Assembly: GCA_010645155.1 (NCBI GenBank)
Contig: CM021317.1
Span: forward strand, 10,194,441-10,258,440
Length of the DNA stretch: 64,000 bases
Origin: Tigriopus japonicus
Taxonomy: Eukaryota > Arthropoda > Copepoda > Harpacticoida > Harpacticidae
Reading direction: 5' to 3'
In this document: piece by piece, positions 40,934 to 52,900 of the stretch
Layout: every line of letters begins with the position of its first letter
Position numbering within the stretch: position 1 is the stretch's first letter
Notes under the pieces: generated by a model
Seen by the model: only the letters and a program-made list of their open reading frames with translations
The model's database searches: none
What the model was told of the DNA's origin: nothing
Translations under genes and position numbers: made by a program

Positions 40934-43900
40934 ATGGCCATGCCTTCTATCCCCGAAACTGGAGCTGGGACCACTTCCGAAGGGTCTTTCTCTCGATCGG
41001 CCTCTTCCTATAGCTTCATTCGACAGGAGCAAAAATCCCAACGTCATGGGGTGTGGTCAGAATTGGGCAGATTAGTGCAGAACGCTTGGCCAGGCTATGG
41101 TTCCATTGGGATATTCCTTGTGGTCGGCTATTGCACATGCCATGAGACTGGACCCAGTGTACTTGTATCCATCCTAATCGGAGGCATTTCCTGTATCATT
41201 TCGGGTAAGTGCTATTGGTATTCATTGTACGGATATGAAGAAGAACGTAAAATTGGCCAAATCATAGAGAGAAACGCGCAGAGGTTTGAGGTTTCGCACA
41301 TATAATACTGTTTCCAGCCAGAATAGTTATGCATGACGATTAATGTTACGCTGATGATTGTTAGTTTTGTCTGGCGAAGATCACTGGTGAGAAAGCTATT
41401 GTTCTCCATGGGGATCTTGCTCATCCGATTATTACCAATAATCTTAATTGCGCCAAGACACCCAAAGGAGTAAGTAACGCTGGTTTAGTATGATGTTTTA
41501 CCAGAAGGCCAAGTGCACCTTTAGATAAGTTAAATGATCCTGCAGTCCCAAAACGAAGCGTCTCCCTTGAGAAAGTCATTGTCCTTGTCGTTGCTCTACA
41601 AAAGTAAATACAAGACAAAGAACATTCTGCACCAAAAGATTGTGCTCCTCCAAACCAACTTCACTATCTTATCCTATTCTAATCCAAACGAGTCGTATAT
41701 CATTTTGAAAGTAATCAAATAAAAAGCACAAGTATTTAATGAGAACAAGCCAAAAAAGTGTTAGAACGAAGATTTTGTTGTCAAATGTGATTCATGAAAG
41801 GGATCCTACGAAATACAAAAAAACTATTCGTGAGTTTTGGTGTGATGAAAGATGAGAAAAACAAAAATGTTCGTGTTTTTCTTTAACCCTTTGAACGTGG
41901 GCACCTCTAATGGCACTTTAAGAAATCTTTTTTTCCTCAAGAATGGCAAAAAATGGCACAGAGAGAGAGCTGTTAAACCTAAATTGCAGCAATGAAAGCT
42001 AGATGATAAACCACTCAACGTCAATAAGAAATCCCATTATTTGACTGTGCCAAAAAGGGAGCCTTGATTTTCAATGGCGCCAAATCTCGATTCTCACACA
42101 GAATGACAAAAATGCCAATGGTCATAGTCTGTGGTCCAAATCTTTCAAGGAGACTTGTGAACAGATTGTTTATTGCCCCTCGTTATAAGCAAAAAGCGTG
42201 AACATCCGTCAAAGCTAGCCAACATTTTGGATGCACTCGTAAAGAGACAAAATCGAACCTTCAAGAAAATGTCAGCTTGTTCCCCCAAATCAGCGCCTCT
42301 TGTGGTGAGATTGAGATATAGTTGCCTGATGGTATTTCTTAATGCCATTCTTTGACGAAGCGTTAAACATTTTATGACAGTATTATTTCTCGAAAATGTA
42401 TGATTTTGATAACATCATGCCACTAACAAGAAATATATGCATTTGGGAAAAAACTGAAGTTTTGCCAAAGTGTGGCATGAAAACCCACTCATTCGCTAGG
42501 TGGCAACTTTGACCAAATTTGACCACAAGAAACGCTGATTTGAGGGAACAAGCTGATATTTTGTTCACGGTCCATTCGAGAAATTATGCACAATCTCTGA
42601 TGTCGAGCAAAACCATCAGTTACATCAAATAAGGCATTTGGTTACCTTGTGGGTACACTTAATTGAAATATTAAAAGTTTTATCTCTTCCCGAATGCCTG
42701 CACGGTGCACGCTGGTCGTGGAGCTTGTTTTACGCTTTTGCTCCCATGTCCACACCGTTATGAAGGCAAAATGCTAGATTTTAAATTGTCTATTAGTCCT
42801 CTTTTTGTCACCGCCATTCAGGGCTAGGACCAATCCTTAGACACATAACAAAATGATTCTTCAATTACACAATCATGAAATATTTTGTAGTATTTCGAAG
42901 CGAAAGAACCATGGAAAGACACGACAGGTTGATTTTTTGAACATTTCGGTGCCTGCCAACTCCTGAATTTGATCAATTCAAAACAGATGGGGACGGTGCA
43001 AATTCGATAAGTCATACCCTTCAAATTTTGCCCCCTTTTCAACGGATAACGTGGGGCTTCATATTCCTTTTGCGTCTCAGAGAACGATTGCAGCAAAATT
43101 GAATTCTTGATTCTGAAATAAAACCCATGCTGACTGTCAATGATATTCAAGACATTTCAAATGGCCCTCTTTTTGGCCCTTGACGTTGTGGCCATGAAGT
43201 ATCTAGTGGAGAGAAAAGTTCTCCAAGCTCTTTTTGACCTCTCCTTAAGACATTGGTCTCCTTGTCCGTTCCTTGGTTCGTTGGTTTCTTGGTCAGTGCC
43301 ACAGTCACTTTCTGAGTTGAATTGGAGAAGAAATACCACACGGCGGTCAAAAAGGCGCTTCGAATAGAAAGAAGGGAAATTTTACACATGAATAATGGGC
43401 TTCAGCAAGCATATTTCCAAAACATCAAGTTCCAAAGGTGAATGTTAACTGAAACAACTCATGCTCGAGCGCATCAATGCATAATAATAAGATAGCCATG
43501 CTCAAGTGTAGTCTTAGTATATTAACAGCCTTGTAAATGTAGCTTTTGCACTGAGACTTTACTTGGGCATGGCTATTTTGAATATTTTCAAGAAAGGTAT
43601 GTTTTAATTTTGTAAGTGGGGATCCCTATTCAAAATATAAAAAAAACTTATCACCTCTATCGATGCGTGTGTTCTTTTCTACTTTGCGCTTCAAAAATTA
43701 CAATGGGAAATGGTTAAAATAAAAACAAGTCATGGAATAATAATGAACCAACGAATTAACGGAGTTCATCGACGTTTGATTTTTTGGATACCAACAACAA
43801 CAATAATTCCAGCTCTGTTGTTGTTTCTCAAACTCATAAACAAATACGATAGATCAAATCACCCGGCAGAAACACCTTAAATAGAAAAAATGGCCTTGAA

Positions 43901-46900
43901 AAGGGAAAGGAATGCAAATTTTAGAATCCTCTTGAAATCGGTTCTTGATCTAGCGTGGGTTGAAACGCGACGAGATCGTAGCCTCCTCCATCCTCATTCC
44001 ACCAAGTGACAACGTCAATCCTAATTCTTTCCAAGCCTAGGGAACATTTGGGGGAGACATCTGAGAAATGCTCCCCAAAAGACAGGATTTCCTTGGAATC
44101 CATCCTCCTGCACCATCATTGGCCTTATGGGCGGCTTTATCAATTGGTGCGCTTCTTTTTTCAGAATTGATCTCTTTGCCCATTTGTTAAAGTCTCGCCA
44201 ATTCGCGAAAGAAAGACTGGGGTTCTCTCCAAATCCCTGCTGTAACAGTATTTCTAGCCCGAATATAAATATGAACCCGAGAAACATTCTAATATTTTGA
44301 GTTTTCCCCTTGCCATTGGGATCGCTACTAAGGTGGATGCAATTTTCGTTGGAAACTCTCTCTCTCTCTCTCTTGCTCTGATGGTCTTTCAAGTCAGATG
44401 GGATCTCTCCATCGAAGTGGCACATTAGGATTCCATGGGCATTCGACTTCTCGAAAATTCCCCCCTGGGGCAATCTCTTCGAGAGAGAAATGGAGAAATG
44501 GGCACGAACGAGTGCCTTCAAGGCTCTCACAAGCACCGCGTCTTGTTTCATTTGTGGGGCAGGGCTAGAACCAGCAAACCTGCCAATCAAGTTCTGGGAA
44601 TGTCTACATTAGGGGAGTTCGAGTGAATGTTTACCAGAGCCTCGGGACATTGACCTGGACCTATCATTTGAAACTAGAAGAAACCAATGGCACAGTTTAT
44701 CTAAGGGTCTTAGTGATCCTAGCCAACAAGCTTTTTTAAGAGGGATCCGCCGTTATCGGGGAATGAATGATTGGTTGGAGCTCAAGGAATGATGTCTATT
44801 TTACGTTCATTCGGAACCACGTTGGCTTCAATTAAGGCGAATGAGTGCTTGCTTCCGTCATTTTCCTGAGCCAGCAATTAATAATGGCTCGAGAGTAATA
44901 TGAAAAAATGAGTTTTACAAGCACTAGGTTTTTCCCTTTTTACTGTAATTCAATGTTTTTATGCGGAATAATGTGAGTATTAAAATTAAAAAAAGATTAT
45001 AAAGAAATACGTTGTTCTTATTAAAGGCGTGGAAATTTGACTTAGCTGACGTCATTTCATGTTGTTTATGAAAGCGATAACAGTCTCATAATAATTATTA
45101 CCTTTTAACTTTTATTTTAGAAATGAATGCAGAAATGTTATTTTTAAGGTAGAAAATTAAATGGCCTCAGGTTAAATCTCTTTTCCACGAATGTGTACTT
45201 GAGATTCCTGTAAAATGCGCCTCGCTTTATTTAAGTGAAAGCATGGTCTAGCTGGTTCTGTGAATTGTCACTTTGAAGCGAACTTGATTAGAACGAGTTC
45301 CATTTTGAACCCCCCAAAGCTGAATGGAATGTTTAAATTAATCTACAGTTCCAAGGCCCTTTTTTACTTGTGTGCTCCAAATGGAAAGCGACTTTCATTA
45401 AGATAACACTGCGTTCTCTTTTTTAGGATGCTGTCTCACTGAATTGGTAACAAGGCCGTTGGCGAAAAATGAGGGAATTGCCAATGTTTTTCAAGTACTT
45501 GGCAAGGTTCCCTTTTTCATCCTCATGTGGTTGGACATTCAAATTCACATCGGACTTTTGGCCATCTGCAGGTAAATATTGGAAAGATTCTCTGTTGCTT
45601 GAAAGCTCTGTCAAAATTGATAAACTTTTTCAAGGAAAGGTCAACTTCTTCGAGTAAAACTGGGCAATGACTGCATAATTTTGGAGCTCTTTCTTCCTTT
45701 TTGTTCCAGTCGGAGTCTCACAGCCACTGTGGATAAGACGACAGATCACCAAATGCATGACTTTGTGCTCCAAAACTTTGGCTTGACCCCGTTTCTGGGG
45801 ACTTTTCCAGACTTTGTCGCGGGTGGTGCTGTTATGATCCCCGCCCTTTTTGTAGCGTGCGGATTCGAGGTGAGAACTAGAGAGAGCACTGTAATTAGAA
45901 GAGTTTGTTGTTACAAAGAATATCGACCGTCAGCAGATATGTTATTCTTATATGGAGAATCATTTTTTATTATGGGATGCAATGTTCCCAATTTGATTTT
46001 CGATCAGATTCCAAATACTTTTTGGGCTGTTGTATCTAGTATTCCTGTTTCCAGTTTTGGTTGTATACTTCCAAGATTTAGGCATGTTCTGGAGATGAAC
46101 GTGAAGTATCTTGCATTTTCTCCCAAGTGTGCTCTTTTGCTTGGACCTCTTTATGTTCTCCAATCTTGTGGAGACATTTTGTACTAAGTAAGACTATGTC
46201 AACCTTAAGCACCTGCTCTTGAAATCATAGTGCCCTAGTGAGAACCTTGTTTGCATAAGCGAGTAATTTCGTTTTCAAAATGAATAATTTGCCTTCGGAA
46301 ATTCAGAAATTCTGCCTGCATTAAGAAAGCTAAGTTGAGCTTCAATCTAACATATAAAGTGACAATACTTACCAACTTGTGGTAAAGCAACTCTGGGTGT
46401 CCCTGCGAAACCCTTTGACGATAATTTTTTTATGATCATATATAACTTTTTATTCTTAAACACAATAAAATCGTAGCCAAACTCAACTAGATTGGATACA
46501 TGAAGAGAAATCAATTACATGATCCAAGCCGCAATTTTGGCAAAAAGTTCAAGCTTAGGGTTGTTCTTAAATCAAAAGACTTTGCCCCTGTTATGCCTCC
46601 ATCTAGGGACGGATTTTGAAGCTTCGATTGAACTTTACTGAGCCGTCAATCCCATTTGGAACTTTCAAATCGTGCATGCTTTCTTGAACCAAAACAAAAC
46701 AGCCTTCATTTGGATTGGAAGTCTTTGGCCGTCAAAATAAAAGTATAGTGCCAAGGGGAAAAGGATCGTGAGAACGTCAAAGAAAGGCCAAAGTCGAAGA
46801 AACAGATCCAGATTTGCACTTGGATGGATCTGGAACTGGAAAAGGCCAAACAATGCATTTGAGTAGTCACTTTGGCAAGTTTCCGATTCCTTTCCACACA

Positions 46901-49900
46901 TCCAGTTTGCATCATTGCTCATTTTGTGCTGTGCAATCCGGTTCTTCCTCACTTTGAGATCTTTGGAAATTCCCTAGGTCACGAATCTTTTCCGAGCTCC
47001 AGTAAATGCATTTGCGATCAAAGTTTTGCCCTGTCCACACAAAATCCCTTAGGAGCCAGACACGATGATTGCGATGCTTTTGTTCTCAACAACCCTATGG
47101 TGCGATGAGACAATTAAAGTTTGCTGATCAATGGCACCAATAGGTATCTAACCACAATCCCGCGAAAGCACTAATCCATTTCATCTTGTTCTTGGAATGG
47201 TCGCAGCATTCAAAAACCCTTAATGGAATGATCAATATCATTACTGGTCTGGGATTCGCTCTGGTCACGTCCATTGGTTTCTACTCTGCGGATGCCAAAA
47301 TCTTTGGTAACCAGCCAATTCTTCTCCATGGATCCAAAGGGGTGAGTAAGCAAGTCCACTGACATGCTCTAATCTTCTGCTCCTTCGTAAAACACTGATG
47401 AGAAAAATGAATGACTCAGTATGGAAATCACTAGCATGATATTCTGTAAAGGGGGAATTTATACAGTCTGACCTGAAAAAAAGAGACTCAAAGTGTCTAC
47501 CTCTTCAGTATTGGTACCGCACACCTTAAAGACCATTTTGAAGGCTAGTTGATACAAATATGATTTTTTGCCGTTTTGATCTATCGAATCAAGTGATTTT
47601 TGGAAATCAAAATTATATGAGGTCTGAAAAAATAGTAAAATATTATTACCAGATATTTTCAAGTCAGTATATGAGGCTGAAAAATACTGTCAAAAAAATG
47701 TCAAATACTGCCTTACAGAAATACGTCCATCCTTTTCATATTATAGCAAATCTAACTTTTAAACAGAAGCAATAATTTCTTCTTGCATTTTCGTTCCTCT
47801 ATTGTATTTTTTAATCCATTAGAAAAAAATTTGTTGTTTAGGAAATGATGAACTGATTCCCGAGACTAATTTTTGATCTGAAGCACTAAGTTATCTTTTT
47901 TTCAAATTTGTACCAGGATATAGTACTCACATGATTTTTTTCCTAAGAAAAACTTTGACTGGTTTCTGTGTTTTTGGTATAATTTTTTTGAAAAATTCTG
48001 GCAGAACAAGTCTGTATTTTTATGCGAACGCCGAATTCCGCTTTCACATTTTTTTTGGTCTCTCACAAAGTGCATGCAAGGCTTCTGTTTTACAAGATCA
48101 GACTGTACAGTATTTGCACTCAGAACTTACCCTTACCCGTTTAACATTTAATGTTAATCAGCGTCACGACATCTAGAGTATATTATCCACTAAGGTTTCG
48201 CCCAACGAAATATTCCATGAATGGAACAAAATGGTTTGTGCAGTGAATGATTCTTCCACTCTCCTTAAGGCCGGAACACTTTGATAAATGAAAGCAATCC
48301 GAACAAAAACATGTTTTCCACGGTTTCTATGGCAACCTCGGTTCTTTTTGAGGGAGGGCAAATCAAACCTCCTTGTGAAACAGTCAAAGAGCAAATTTCA
48401 GAAGATGGGTTAGCCCATCAGCGTTTGCCAGAGCTCAAATCTCTTAAGTGGAAGTTGTTTTGGTAAAATATCTTACATTTGTTTCTTTGGAGAATCTATT
48501 GTTGTTGTGGGTATTGGAGCAGGGCAAAGACAACCCTTTCTCGATTATCTGTTTTGAGTTAGCTTGCGATTCCACAAAACTTGAAACTTACTTGGAACTA
48601 AACAAATTTCATCTGATGGGCTTTCTTTGTTTCACACCAACTACTTATAAAAAGAAAAGTGTTGCTTTTCTTACACATATGTTTTCAAAAATATTTTTGA
48701 AGAATCATGGCATTTCTCAAAGCGCAAGGTCACACAAGTGGTAGCAATTGCCTAGTTTGCCATTTAGTAACTAAAAAGAGTAGTGACGGGGAGAAAGTGC
48801 AAATAAATTTACCCTTATAGTTACCAAAAGTTGCAGAAAAATGTAACCAAAAGTGCAAAACAAAGTGCAGAAAAATGTACCCAAAAGTGCAAAACAAAGT
48901 GCAGAAAAATGTACCCAAAAGTGCAAAACAAAGTGCAGAAAAATGTACCCAAAAGTGCAAAACAAAGTGCAGAAAAATGTACCCAAAAGTGCAAAACAAA
49001 GTGCAGAAAAGGGTTTAAAGTGCAAATAACTTGCATTTGGATTTAAAAAGTCATTCATAGGCAGATTACTCATGGTACTTACTGGAGCTGGAGTAGTCAT
49101 TTATAGGTTCTAAAGACAGTTGAGACCAGTTTTAATGTGACGAGACAATGCCGCACAAGTAATTGAGTTCTATTAATTAAGTCACGACTAAAAAGGGATA
49201 TAAAGTCATTTAAATTACGCTGAAAAACAATCTTCTGACTTTTCTGAATTTTCCATTTCTAAGGTGGTCTCATGGTTGTCTGTACCTAAAATACTGTTGA
49301 AATCTATTGACCCGTTGTTTTACATGGCTAAATCAAAGTCCGTTTTCGTCCTTCGAGAATGTTGCTTAAAAAAGCCTTTGAAAATTGCACGGAAAAATAG
49401 ATTTCGCCAATACTTGAGACAACCCGCGACCCACGCGTTCCTAACGGTTCCAGGATAACTCGGTACATGAGATAATTCAACACATCATAACTGTTTACAA
49501 AGGAAAACTCGGTACAATGGAAAACTGGGTACATCAGAAAACTGGGTACACCGGGAAACTGGGCACAGCGGAAAACTGGATTCAAAAATATTAGTATCTG
49601 GTGAGCGTGTCACACATGGTAAACCTTTTTCGAAGAAGTGTTTGATCTTTTCGTAACGCTCCTCTCTTGTGGGGGCCTCTTGTTCTTAGAAAATGGGTTT
49701 ATGTACAAGGAAGTCCATTAAAAATACAAACAAGTGGACTGTCGCACCCACTTTGTATTCATACAGCATCTAAGAAAGAAGCATAAAGAAATCGTTAAAC
49801 CTTTTGTAAGATTGGACAATTGAAAAAGCTGTTAATGACAATGATTTCGTAACAGCATGCCTCTCATTTTTGAAATGATTCAGAGATAATTGGTAGTTTG

Positions 49901-52900
49901 ATTTTGTTACAATAGTTCATGGGGCCTGGCCTCTGTATCATACTAGTACTCCATGATCCATCGTAACACTTTCACTAAGGGTTGTATTGATTTATAAAGA
50001 AAATGTTTTGTGATCTAATGGAATTATTGATTATCAATATATGAAATATCTCTAAAGAGTTCATTATCAAAATATTTGATAGTGTCCATTGAAAATTCGA
50101 ATTCGGCTGAATGAATTTGGCAGCCAATCACTTTGAATTGACCAGAGCTCAATATCAAGATAAATCGTTCTTACCTTAAATTATCCCAAAAGATGTCCGC
50201 AACTGAAACAATTGGATGAGTCATTTTTACTACCGTGTTCATGGTTCTTTATTCCAACATTTCCCTCTTGACTGAATAGAGGAAGTAAAACCATTGGCGG
50301 TCTATAAATCTCAATATTTCCCTGCCATTATCTCTAGCCTGACGGGAAATTTGCTCTGGTCTCTTTTTGGATCCCCCAATCCAGGAACTTGGAACAGATC
50401 TTCGGGGCGCTGCGCTTTTCGGCCCATATTAAAGGAAATGCTCTCAACTACCAAAATATGCAAATACCAACCCAGGCCATTATAAACGCCCCATTGAAGA
50501 GGATCAGCGTAATGCCGTTTTAAACCATGCAAAACTGGGCACACTCGATATTTGTCTAGATCGAGATGAGTCTTCCAATAGTTCGATAGGATCTGACCCC
50601 ACTTTTCCAACTTGGTCCCGCATGTGGCCAAAAGACTCACTAAATACCTTAACTGTCTTGGCCCACAAATGAGGAACGCAAGCTGTGATCCATAATCCCT
50701 TTGCTGATGTATGGCATGTGGGAGACGCCAAACTGACAAAGTATGCAAAGACCCCCTCTTCATATTTCATCCGTGTCATGGAGTTTAAACTATGGGACCC
50801 CAAACACTGGTTTCGCACTCACTTTTTTATTGAAACGAATTTGAAAGAATTCCCTGGTTTAAAGCCATTCCATTCAGGACTGGAAACAAATGGAAGGTGG
50901 AATTGCAAGGTCTGCTCGTTTGTTAATTCGTTGAACTTCAAAAAAAGTTTTCATTTCAACTTGTCACGAAAGTTTTCGCACTAGCCGCGCAAACCTCGGC
51001 ACTTTTCCCCCCGGTAATTAGTTTAAAAAGCCAAGCTTTCTGCTCAGATTTCGAGCCCCTCCCGTAAAAGTTGACTTGACGATGTTTGCGTCTTTTTTAT
51101 TCTAGGTTCTTTCATCCATTGGCTTGATCTCGATCCTTTTAAGCGGGTCGGGAAGCACACTTTGTTTGTCACATCTGTCTCGATTAACCACCAGTGAAGG
51201 CCCAAGGGGGCCAAGTTTGGATGAATCCTTCATGCTTCGAGCCACATCGATCCCATCGCATCTACTCATTATGTTGGCCAATGGATTCTCACAAATCGGT
51301 TTGATTCTAGGGTTTCTGGCTATCGGACTTGTCCTGCCTTTCGTGGCCAACATGAGGTAATCAGTTGTGAGCACAAAAGGCCGTCTGACTTTCCAGAAGC
51401 TGAAAATCACTCTGGATCTCTGGTGTCTTCTTGCAGTCCGTTAGGTTTGTTGCCCGAAGTCCCTATCTTGCAAGCGTTCGAAAGTGATATTGGCCATGGA
51501 TGGATGCATCTCTTAATGGCCACCCTGATCATTATTGCGCTGAGTCTGAACCTGCTTCAACTGACTATTCCACTACATGAACAAGTTAGTATCAAATCTA
51601 CATGTATCCTTGAACGTAGGTTTTGGACCACGAGTAAATAAGACTTTCGTTTTGTTGTGTAGAAGGTATTTTAACATACTGTCGAAGGAAAAGGTTTTGG
51701 AAGTAACTTGGGAAATATTTTTGAACGTGTGTAAATTCAGCATACTTTTGGCTTTTCTCTTTCCATTCGTTCATTGTTCCACTTAAGAGCCCTCGATACA
51801 GAAAGATCCTATCTTAGATTACAACTAAACCAGCAGCCTAGATAACGCCAAGAGCTTTTGCAGAGGTAGGTGCTTAGACCTGATGTGCCTTATTGGCATT
51901 GGACCAACTGGAACCATCAGTGGTCATCACTTATCCTGATTCATGTCTTTTGTTCCCAAGAGACAGAAACAAAGTAGATTCAATGTCTCTGCAATATGTG
52001 GCCAGAACTATTGCGTTTTTTGCCATCAAATGAAGACAACCAACACCGTCACTGTGATCTTTTACTTTAAGGTTCAGAGCTTGGTGAAAGAAGGTCTTCT
52101 CTTCCCATGGCTCTCCAAATCTATTCCTCATCATGTGGTGGGAGAGGCTCCATTTCTTGGATCAGTTGTGGTCGGATGCATTACAGCTCTGGTGACGACT
52201 TTGGGTAGGAAAGAGAGGAAGGGTGGTCTAATTTTGTCCCCTTTTTGTGACGAAACTAATTGGAGCCATGTTCCAGGTGACATCAATCACTTGCTGCTCT
52301 CCACGGCCTTGGCTCGGATCTTGCTTGACTTGTTCATTTGCATTTACACCATCTTGGCTCGTTATGGGCTCATCGTTCAGTGTTTGGATCAATCTTTCTC
52401 CATCACAACCACCCAACAGAGAGATAGACGTCGCAGTAGCACACGTAACCCTGGAACAAGAGCAAGAAGCTCAGCCAGAAACATCAGGAGACAACTCAAG
52501 CGGAAACGCAAGGAACAGAACCCAGAGGAAGCGCAGGAGAGAACCATGCGGTAACCAGAGAAAAACGAGTCCACCTTACCTCTTGATTTGGGACCATTGC
52601 TTAGGATCAATTTTCCCACTGTAATGTATATAAAGCCTATGGTGCCTAACTTTTTAGGGTCAATTTTGATATAGCAAGTGTATGTTGTTTTGATGAGCAG
52701 TCTTAGCTCCTGTCCTGAGTGTCATCATTCACCCAGGACACAGTATAGGGTTGTTGTTGTCCTCTAGCATTCAAAATCGGTCGACCGGAAACTACGAGTA
52801 ACACGAGCTCTTCGTCTCAGTCAAGGATTTTCTCATTTTAGCATCACCGTGCCTCTCACAGACTTTGGTGCCTCACGTGGGCCCTCTGGTTCACCGTGTC

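Noticed and set aside
44021..44590. Minus-strand 189-codon frame inside SLC7 intron 1
   Set aside because: No family motif, low-complexity CT tract inside, no splice context, and it lies opposite a large intron. Probably chance.
48731..49100. Overlapping frames rich in Cys/Phe or Lys/Gln repeats
   Set aside because: By-products of the 34 bp minisatellite read in different frames; 34 is not a multiple of 3, so the frame is not a coding repeat.
50311..50818. Minus-strand frames of 104 and 150 codons
   Set aside because: They overlap each other without motifs and lie in SLC7 intron 4. No retroelement motif could be confirmed.
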